A stretch of 15,735 bases of DNA from PSLL01 sp964389705 (GTDB taxonomy: Bacteria > Desulfobacterota_D > UBA1144 > Nemesobacterales > CSP1-2), in the NCBI GenBank assembly GCA_964389705.1, contig CAYMEO010000065.1, positions 1-15,735 on the forward strand, read 5' to 3'. Of the stretch, positions 7,330 through 13,146 are shown piece by piece. Below the pieces are notes generated by a model. It saw only the letters and a program-made list of their open reading frames with translations, searched no databases and had not been told where the DNA came from. A program made the translations under genes and the position numbers. How positions within the stretch are numbered: the first letter of the stretch is position 1; every line of letters starts with the position of its first letter.

Positions 7330-8232
7330 ATGAAACCAAAATTTCATTCCGGGGAAATTGCGGTTCAGACGCGCGCCGGCGTGCGGAGCACAGCCGAACG
7401 TGTTGCTGGTGTAATTCGCTCAACGCTGCCACCGGTCGCTCAGGATTTTTTGGCTACACAGCAGATGGTGGTTTTAGCCACACTCGATAAGAACAGTCGT
7501 GTGTAGGCATCCATTTTGACGGATAAGCCCGGATTCATTCAGGTGGTGGATGAGCGGACGATGCTGATTGACGCTAAACCTGTTCCGGGTGATCCCCTTA
7601 ATGAGAACCTAAAAAACAGGGATGAAATTGGCGTACTCGCGATCGAGTTTGCGACCCGTCGGCGTATGAAGTTTAAAGGCAAATCTCAACTGAAGGAAGA
7701 CGGGATTTATATCCATGCCGAGCGTGTATATGCCCTCTGTCTCAAATACATCCAGTCTCGGGAGGTAGTTGTCGGTGCTGCTAAACCGAAGGTATCGCAC
7801 GATGTCCGGCGTAACAATAGCCTTACCCAGGTGCAACAGAATTGGATTGCACGGGCAGATACATTTTTTATTGCAAGCTTCCACCCTGAAACCGGTGCGG
7901 ATGCATCGCATCGAGGCGGGTATCCCGGTTTTGTGCGTGTCTTGAATGAAGGGAAGATAATATCTCCTGACTATTCGGGGAATAATATGTTTAACACGTT
8001 GGGGAATATTACGGCTAATCCGAATGTTGGGTTGTTGTTCATAGATTTCGAGAGCGGCGGCACCCTTCAGATTGTGGGACGAGCAGAAGTGGTATGGGAC
8101 AAGGATCGCGTAGCGGAATTTGCCGGTGCTGAACGTTTGGTGGAATTTGAGATTGAGCAGGCAATTGAAATTTCAGGCGCTGTTCCGTTGGGTTGGCGAT
8201 TCATGGAATATTCTCCATTTAATCCAGTATAG
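7330..8232 (+). pseudogene. PNPOx-like flavin-binding split-barrel protein, interrupted by an in-frame amber codon
   Basis: One 301-codon reading frame with a single TAG at 7504-7506 (codon 59) and no frameshift. The ATG at 7330 has AGGGAG (7318-7323) 6 nt upstream. Before the stop are FHSGEIAVQTRAGVRS and PPVAQDFLATQQMVVLATLDKNSRV; after it come ASILTDKPGFIQVVDERTMLID, RRRMKFKGK, HRGGYPGFVRVL and NTLGNITANPNVGLLFIDF. These fit the double split-barrel pyridoxamine-phosphate-oxidase-like family, which normally binds FMN or a related cofactor. Homologues as I recall them read GRVWAS here, so TAG most simply replaces TGG (Trp) by one substitution. The rest is intact, implying a recent lesion, a sequencing error or amber readthrough. 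Restart at the TTG at 7516 has poor support. It converges on hyuB with only 11 nt between stops. Confidence 0.85.
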
Positions 8233-8243
8233 GGCATAAGACT

Positions 8244-9737
8244 TTATCTCTTTCCCCAGCCGCCGCCACCGGGGGTTTCTATTCTGAGAATATCTCCTTT
8301 CCCAACATCAAAAGTCGCCTTAGGTGGAATCTTTTCGGACTTTTTGTTTCTAATTAAAATATTTCTTCCCCTCTTGCCGGGTTTTCCTCCAAGGATTCCA
8401 TACGGGGCAAAGATTCTCCGCTCCGTAATGAGAGAAACAGTTGCTTTAGAAAGAAATCTATATGCCCTTGTGATTCCGTCTCCACCCCGATATCTTCCGT
8501 CTCCGCCACTTCCTCTTCTTATTGAGTATGTATCTATCATTATAGGTAGCTCTCTTTCAATCGCCTCAATTGGGGTGTTGAGTGTGTTTGTCATGTGGGT
8601 ATGGACTGCGCTTGCTCCATTTTTTCCAAATCTTCCGCCCATTCCTCCTGCGATTGTCTCGTAGTAGGCGAATTTCTTTTTGGTTCTCGGATTCTTTCCG
8701 CCGAATGTAACATTGCTCATAGAACCTGAGCTTGCCGCTTGAATCTTCTGTGGAATTGCCTGTGCGAGTGCTCCAAAAACTACATCTACAACGCGTTGGG
8801 AGGTTTCTACATTTCCTCCCGCAACCGCGGATGGAAAAACGGCATTGAGTATGGAGCCTTTTTCGGCATGGATCTCTATTGTCCTAAGAAGTCCGGAGTT
8901 GAGCGGCATCTCAGGGGGGGCTAGGCATTGAAATACATAAGAGACCGCAGCCGTTGTGACACTAAGAGGTGCGTTGAGACATCCCCTTACCTGAGGTGAA
9001 CTCCCACTAAAATCTACCTTTGCTTCTCCTCCACTTATAGTAACAGCGACTCTAATTGGTATTTTTTTTGTGCCCGCACCGTCATCGTCTAGATAATCAC
9101 TGAATTTGTAGACCCCATCTGGTATATGCTTTATTACCTCTCTCATCATTCTTTCACCGTAATCTAGGAGTTCAAGGCCTGCCTTTTTTATTTTATTGAG
9201 TGAGTATTTTTTTATCATTGCCTTTAGTCTTTTCTTCCCTAGCTCAAGCGCCCCGATTTGGGCTTTAAAATCCCCTTCTCTTTCCTCCGGATCACGCGTA
9301 GAGAGTAGGATCTTTTCAAAGAGAGATTTATTTAATTTTCCTCTTTCGTATAATTTTGAGGGCGGAATGATAATTCCTTCTTCGTGGATTGATGTAGAAA
9401 GCGGCATCGAGCCGGGCGTAATTCCGCCCATATCTGCGTGGTGTGCCCGCGATGCGACGAAAAATTCTACTTTGCCATCTAAAAAAACCGGGGCAATACA
9501 GGTTACATCTGGAAGATGAGTTCCACCACGAAATGGGTCATTAAGAATAAATATGTCGCCCTCACTAAAGGATTTTTCTGCGACTGCTTTTACCGCAAAA
9601 CTCATTGAACCTAGATGAACCGGTATATGTGCTGCCTGAGCTATCATATCCCCGTTTGACTCAAATATGGCACATGATAGGTCTCTTCGCTCTTTGATAT
9701 TTGGAGAAAACCCAGCACGCACAAGAACCATTCCCAT
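8244..9737 (-). CDS. hydantoinase B / 5-oxoprolinase B-type subunit, orphan
   Basis: A member of the HyuB family, the subunit that with HyuA performs ATP-dependent hydrolysis of hydantoins or 5-oxoproline-like rings and is also seen in acetone-carboxylase-type enzymes. Family blocks are GFSPNIKERRDLSCAIF, QAAHIPVHLGSM, NDPFRGGTHLPDVTC, the Gly-rich RRGSGGDGRYRGGDGITRAYRF and the C-terminal tail RIETPGGGGWGKR. The 497 residues from the first ATG (9737) lack the usual N-terminal helix, which is encoded just upstream with no ATG, GTG or TTG (see the 9738-9800 entry). No HyuA is visible on either side, so the partner is distant or absent. It lies in the same frame as, and directly after, ubiE, and is probably co-transcribed with it. 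Composition is AT-rich like ubiE. Confidence 0.92.
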   Translation of the reverse strand: MGMVLVRAGFSPNIKERRDLSCAIFESNGDMIAQAAHIPVHLGSMSFAVKAVAEKSFSEGDIFILNDPFRGGTHLPDVTCIAPVFLDGKVEFFVASRAHHADMGGITPGSMPLSTSIHEEGIIIPPSKLYERGKLNKSLFEKILLSTRDPEEREGDFKAQIGALELGKKRLKAMIKKYSLNKIKKAGLELLDYGERMMREVIKHIPDGVYKFSDYLDDDGAGTKKIPIRVAVTISGGEAKVDFSGSSPQVRGCLNAPLSVTTAAVSYVFQCLAPPEMPLNSGLLRTIEIHAEKGSILNAVFPSAVAGGNVETSQRVVDVVFGALAQAIPQKIQAASSGSMSNVTFGGKNPRTKKKFAYYETIAGGMGGRFGKNGASAVHTHMTNTLNTPIEAIERELPIMIDTYSIRRGSGGDGRYRGGDGITRAYRFLSKATVSLITERRIFAPYGILGGKPGKRGRNILIRNKKSEKIPPKATFDVGKGDILRIETPGGGGWGKR

Positions 9738-9800
9738 CTCTTCTGCGATGGAACTAAGAATGCTCTGGAAGATTTCAAGCTCAAATGGGCTGAGAGATAT
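9738..9800 (-). other. hyuB N-terminal extension lacking a canonical start
   Basis: The hyuB frame stays open upstream to the ubiE stop (9836-9834). It encodes SPFELEIFQSIL then SSIAEEM, matching the start of HyuB proteins (typically D-P-x-x-L-E-x-x-x-x-x-L-x-S-I-A-E-E-M). No ATG, GTG or TTG occurs in it. The best-placed Shine-Dalgarno, AGGAG (9813-9809), is 8 nt before ATA (9800-9798) and 2 nt before ATT (9806-9804). Either a rare ATA/ATT start is used, or an ATG was lost. Confidence 0.6.
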
Positions 9801-9833
9801 TTTAATAACTCCTAATCGGTCTGATGTTAGATT

Positions 9834-10517
9834 TTAGTCTTCTTTAATACCAATGTAAATAACTACTATCCCCATAGTAAGCTCAATTATTCTTTCCACT
9901 CTAAATCCCGCTTTTTCCATCAACTGTGTAAAGCGTCTCCTTTGAGGAAACTCGGATATGGATTGTGCCAGATACTTGTATTCATCCCTTCTTCCAAAAA
10001 GCGATCCAACCAATGGGAGTGCATTTCTTAGGTAGAACATGTAGAGAGGGCTAAAAAATCTACTTCGGGGAACGGCAAATTCAAGGATTCCCACTTTACC
10101 TCTGGATTTTAGAATCCTGTTCATCTCTTGAAGGGATTTTAGAGGATCCACCGTATTTCTAATTCCAAAGGCAATTGTCGCTGTATCGAATGTGCCTCTT
10201 TTAAACGGCAGGTCTTCGGCAAATCCCTGAACTAAGGTTATTTTCTCTTGAATTCCAAGTGATTTGAGCTTTGCACGCCCAAGTTCAATCATTTTCTTAC
10301 TTGGATCAATTCCTATTACATGGCAACTTTTTAATCTATTTACGATCTCAACCGCTACTTCAGTCGTTCCCGTAGCAATATCGAGTACGAGATTTGATCC
10401 GATTACCTCGTGGGAAAGCCGCCTTCTCCATGATTTATCCATCCCAAAGCTAAATAATGTATTTAGCAGGTCATAATAATCTGCAACTCTGTTGAACAGG
10501 GATTTTGTCTCAGGCAT
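9834..10517 (-). CDS. ubiE: demethylmenaquinone / ubiquinone methyltransferase
   Basis: A 227-aa class I SAM-dependent C-methyltransferase that makes the last ring methylation of menaquinone (MenG) or a late step of ubiquinone (UbiE), at the cytoplasmic face of the membrane. Family signatures are the N-terminal FNRVADYYDLLN, motif I VLDIATGTTEVA (residues 44-55), FDTATIAFGIRN and the late YKYLAQSISEFP. Motif I differs slightly from the usual ATGTGD by Thr51 and Glu53. The quinone cannot be chosen from the sequence, so menG is an equally fair symbol. A GGA 6 nt or so before the ATG is a weak Shine-Dalgarno. The start-less hyuB follows in the same frame. No other quinone-pathway gene is in the window. 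Confidence 0.93.
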   Translation of the reverse strand: MPETKSLFNRVADYYDLLNTLFSFGMDKSWRRRLSHEVIGSNLVLDIATGTTEVAVEIVNRLKSCHVIGIDPSKKMIELGRAKLKSLGIQEKITLVQGFAEDLPFKRGTFDTATIAFGIRNTVDPLKSLQEMNRILKSRGKVGILEFAVPRSRFFSPLYMFYLRNALPLVGSLFGRRDEYKYLAQSISEFPQRRRFTQLMEKAGFRVERIIELTMGIVVIYIGIKED

Positions 10518-10675
10518 GTTTTTCCAAGGTTGGTTGTAGGTACTTTCTAATTATTTAACCGCAAGACATTAGAATGCAGAAGTCTGTATTCTAATAATGT
10601 AGAGACACAACATCTTATTTCTCTACCACTTTACTCCTAGCCCTCAAATATTTACAGGCTCCTAATGAATAATTT
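10518..10675. other. ubiE-metF intergenic region
   Basis: This stretch holds one dyad (10568-10595, listed separately) and no convincing gene. A weak ubiE promoter could be placed on the minus strand after the dyad, but no pair of hexamers is convincing. Confidence 0.4.
10568..10595. repeat. near-perfect AT-rich dyad upstream of ubiE
   Basis: ATTAGAATGCAGA (10568-10580) faces TCTGTATTCTAAT (10583-10595) across 2 nt: 13-bp arms with one G/T wobble. No T-run follows on either strand, so it is not a typical terminator. It lies about 51 nt upstream of the ubiE start and 81 nt beyond the metF stop, so an operator or mRNA-end hairpin is plausible. Its left side, GACATTAGAATGCA, resembles GACAGGTTAGAATACA at 6692-6707 in the CGNR operator region. 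Confidence 0.6.
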
Positions 10676-11560
10676 CTATCGTCGCAGTGCCTCCATAATC
10701 TGCCTGATGCATGTGGATTTATTGAGCACGTAAAAGTGAATGCCGGGTGCACCCCACCTGATAAGCTCTTGTGCCTGACGGATACATTGGCGTATACCGA
10801 TTTCATTGGCTTTTTCATCATCATCGGCAGCGGCATCAAGTTCACGCTGTAGATCCGGCGGAATACTAGAGCCACACATTGATGTAATTCTTTGAATCTG
10901 CTTCGCGGATAGAATTGGCATAAGTCCTGGAATAATCGGTACTGTAATACCAACTGCCCTGACCCTTTTGACGAAGCTGAAGAAGAAGGCATTGTCGAAA
11001 AAGAGCTGAGTAATAATAATATCGCTCCCTGATTCAACCTTCCGCTTGAGGTTAGCGATGTCTACTTCAATGTTTGGTGCCTCAGGATGCTTCTCTGGAT
11101 AACCAGCAACTGCAATACCAATGCGTTCCCGACCCATCTGCCTCTCGAATCGCCGTATGTGATCCACCAATTCATTGGCATATGAATAACCATCTGGAGG
11201 TGGTATAAAGGTCTCCTCGCCTCTTGGTGGATCACCGCGCAGGGCTACGATGTTTTGGATACCTGCGGAGAGAATCCTTTTAAGAATTTCATCCAGTTCG
11301 GTTCTTGATGCTCCTACACATGTAAGGTGGCATGCAGTTTCCATGCCATAGCGGTTTTTTATAAGTGAGGCGATCTCTAGCGTTCTCTCTCGTGTAGATC
11401 CCATTGCCCCGTATGTCACTGTTATGTAGTCGGGATGGAGTGCAACAAGCTGTGGAAGCTCATCGAGCAGTATCTCCATTGCCTTATCCGTCTTTGGCGG
11501 AAAAATCTCAAATGATATAATAGGCTTCCTACCATCCTTGAAATAATCTGGAAAGCGCAT
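10676..11560 (-). CDS. metF: 5,10-methylenetetrahydrofolate reductase
   Basis: A 294-aa FAD enzyme that reduces methylene-THF to 5-methyl-THF for methionine synthesis and one-carbon flow. The length matches the bacterial single-domain TIM-barrel form. Signatures are SFEIFPPKTD (Glu18, the catalytic acid equivalent), PDYITVTYGAMGSTRERT, HLTCVGASR, the FAD-site motif NIVALRGDPP (Arg108-Pro112), DIIITQLFFDN and PIIPGLMPI. The ATG at 11560 is convincing by alignment to the N-terminus. Arg codons are mainly CGN and GC is near 50%, unlike the ubiE/hyuB pair downstream. It is separated from ubiE by 158 nt with a dyad, so the two are probably not one simple operon. A TATAAT-like -10 (11619-11614, minus) lies upstream but without a well-spaced -35. 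Confidence 0.97.
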   Translation of the reverse strand: MRFPDYFKDGRKPIISFEIFPPKTDKAMEILLDELPQLVALHPDYITVTYGAMGSTRERTLEIASLIKNRYGMETACHLTCVGASRTELDEILKRILSAGIQNIVALRGDPPRGEETFIPPPDGYSYANELVDHIRRFERQMGRERIGIAVAGYPEKHPEAPNIEVDIANLKRKVESGSDIIITQLFFDNAFFFSFVKRVRAVGITVPIIPGLMPILSAKQIQRITSMCGSSIPPDLQRELDAAADDDEKANEIGIRQCIRQAQELIRWGAPGIHFYVLNKSTCIRQIMEALRR

Positions 11561-11931
11561 AAGCGTTACCCGACAATTGCGAATAATATTAAAGCCTTCA
11601 AACGAAGATATTGATTATAAATTTTTCACCTTTCAATTGGTTTGTCAACATTTAGCCGAAGAGGCAGGGAGAAGATTTTGGTTGAAAGGGGTTATTCTTT
11701 ATGTAACATTTCAAAAAGGTTTGTGTATAAATACGGATTTAATGTCAAATCTATTATCCCTCAATCGATGAGAGAAATAATGTGTATCCTCCTTATATAG
11801 ATTTACGTCATAAATAGATAAATAGCTCTAAAGAAAGGAGAGAATCAGAACAGTACAATTACATGGCTGGAAAACTGATTTTAGCCTTCGGTACCCTCTT
11901 GATGTGGTTATAGTATGAAGGAGTATTGAAA
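11561..11931. other. metF-mdtA divergent intergenic region
   Basis: This 371-nt stretch is AT-rich and contains no convincing gene. Notable are TATAAT on the minus strand (11619-11614), with TTGACA further up at a 23-nt spacing that is too long, as a possible metF promoter; a TATATA (11795-11800) on the plus strand without a good -35; an AAAGGAG (11834-11840); and a 16-codon hydrophobic mini-ORF (11863-11913). No regulator gene or clear efflux operator was recognised. Confidence 0.5.
11863..11913 (+). other. possible 16-aa hydrophobic leader peptide
   Basis: An ATG-initiated frame encodes MAGKLILAFGTLLMWL and stops 18 nt before the adaptor start. Its AAAGGAG (11834-11840) is 22 nt away, too far for normal initiation. 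It may be a chance reading frame. Its hydrophobicity and its position directly before an efflux operon are the only reasons to list it. Confidence 0.2.
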
Positions 11932-13146
11932 GTGCCTGAATGTAAGACGAACACAGTCGATTCCAATCAACTTTCCCCTCGGTATTTCAGCAGAAGGCGT
12001 TGGTGGGTATGGCTTATTGTTATTGTCCTTTTCGGGGGTGGCGGGTTCTTTTTCTTTCAACATCAGGCGGCGGGACGATCAACAAAGGCTAAATCGGCTC
12101 TATCTCCAAGCGCTGTACCTGTTGTTACAGCTACTGCACGAAAAGGCGATATTGGAGTTTATATCAACGCCCTCGGTACTGTGACGCCTGTCTTCACGGT
12201 AACGGTGAAAAGTCGAGTAGATGGACAGCTCATGGCGGTGAATTATCGCGAGGGGCAGATGGTGCACAAGGGTGATCCCCTGGTAGAGATTGATCCAAGG
12301 CCATATCAGGCACAGCTGACCCAAGCACAAGGGCAATATGAACGCGACAAGGCCTTATTAAAGAATGCGTATATTGACTTGGATCGCTATAGAATAGCCT
12401 ACAGCAAGAATGCAATTCCCAAGCAGACGCTCGATACACAGATAGCAACTGTCCATCAGTATGAAGGTATTGTTAAGTACGATGAGGGCCAGATTGAAAA
12501 TGCGAAGCTAAACCTCGTTTACTGTCACATTACATCACCCATTGATGGCCGCGTTGGTCTTCGCTTGATAGACCCCGGCAATATTGTCCATGCCAGTGAC
12601 ACAAACGGTCTGCTTGTTATTACGCAGCTTCAACCGATTACAGTGATTTTTAGCGTTGCCGAGGACTATCTATCACAGATCCAACCTCAGTTAAGCCAGG
12701 GACATAGCTTAGTAGTTGAAGCGTTTGACCGTGCACAGCAGAAGAAGATCGCGACAGGAAACCTCTTAACCCTAGACAATCAGATTGATACAACCACAGG
12801 TACCGTTAAGCTGAAGGCGATCTTTCCAAATGAAGACAACTCTCTTTTTCCCAACCAGTTCGTGAATGTGAAACTCCTGGTCGAAATAAAACAAGGAGCC
12901 ACCCTGGTTCCGACGGCGGCCATCCAGCGCAACACCCAAAGTGCGTTTGTGTACTTAGTGAAACCCGACCAGACAGTCGCGATGCGTACTGTTTCAGTAA
13001 GCACAACAGATGGCAATGTAGCAGCAGTGGAAGGATTGGAGCCTGGTGATGTCATTGTTGTTGACGGGTTTGACAGACTACAAGATGGGGTAAAGGTAGT
13101 TGAGCACAAGGAACTCGGCGAAGGAAATCAGGGAGGTAGTCTGTGA
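11932..13146 (+). CDS. mdtA: RND efflux periplasmic adaptor, MdtA-like
   Basis: A membrane-fusion protein that links an inner-membrane RND pump to an outer-membrane channel. I choose GTG at 11932 because AAGGAG (11918-11923) is 8 nt away; a TTG at 11926 would be only 2 nt from it. The 404-aa product has a basic N-terminus and one membrane anchor (WWVWLIVIVLFGGGGFFFF), so it is probably anchored rather than a lipoprotein. Then come the lipoyl half-motifs (SRVDGQLMAVNYREGQMVHKGD and ITSPIDGRVGLRLIDPGN) around a helical hairpin (QAQLTQAQGQYERDKALL), a beta-barrel domain and the membrane-proximal domain. ALGTVTPVFTVTVKSRVDGQ is typical of MdtA. Its TGA overlaps the GTG of the permease by 3 nt. 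The outer-membrane factor is not in the window. Confidence 0.95.
   Translation: MPECKTNTVDSNQLSPRYFSRRRWWVWLIVIVLFGGGGFFFFQHQAAGRSTKAKSALSPSAVPVVTATARKGDIGVYINALGTVTPVFTVTVKSRVDGQLMAVNYREGQMVHKGDPLVEIDPRPYQAQLTQAQGQYERDKALLKNAYIDLDRYRIAYSKNAIPKQTLDTQIATVHQYEGIVKYDEGQIENAKLNLVYCHITSPIDGRVGLRLIDPGNIVHASDTNGLLVITQLQPITVIFSVAEDYLSQIQPQLSQGHSLVVEAFDRAQQKKIATGNLLTLDNQIDTTTGTVKLKAIFPNEDNSLFPNQFVNVKLLVEIKQGATLVPTAAIQRNTQSAFVYLVKPDQTVAMRTVSVSTTDGNVAAVEGLEPGDVIVVDGFDRLQDGVKVVEHKELGEGNQGGSL

Noticed and set aside
7516..8232. Independent 238-aa gene starting at TTG 7516
   Set aside because: It is in the same frame as the upstream 58 codons, only a TAG separates them, and the first half of the PNPOx-like family lies upstream. 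One interrupted gene is the simpler reading.
11577..11771. 64-aa frame from a TTG between metF and mdtA
   Set aside because: No ribosome binding site, no recognisable motif, AT-rich intergenic sequence and a non-ATG start; treated as chance.
11787..11923. CTCCTT at 11789-11794 as an anti-Shine-Dalgarno for AAGGAG at 11834-11840 or 11918-11923
   Set aside because: A 6-8 nt complement over such a distance is expected by chance; no supporting stem extends it.
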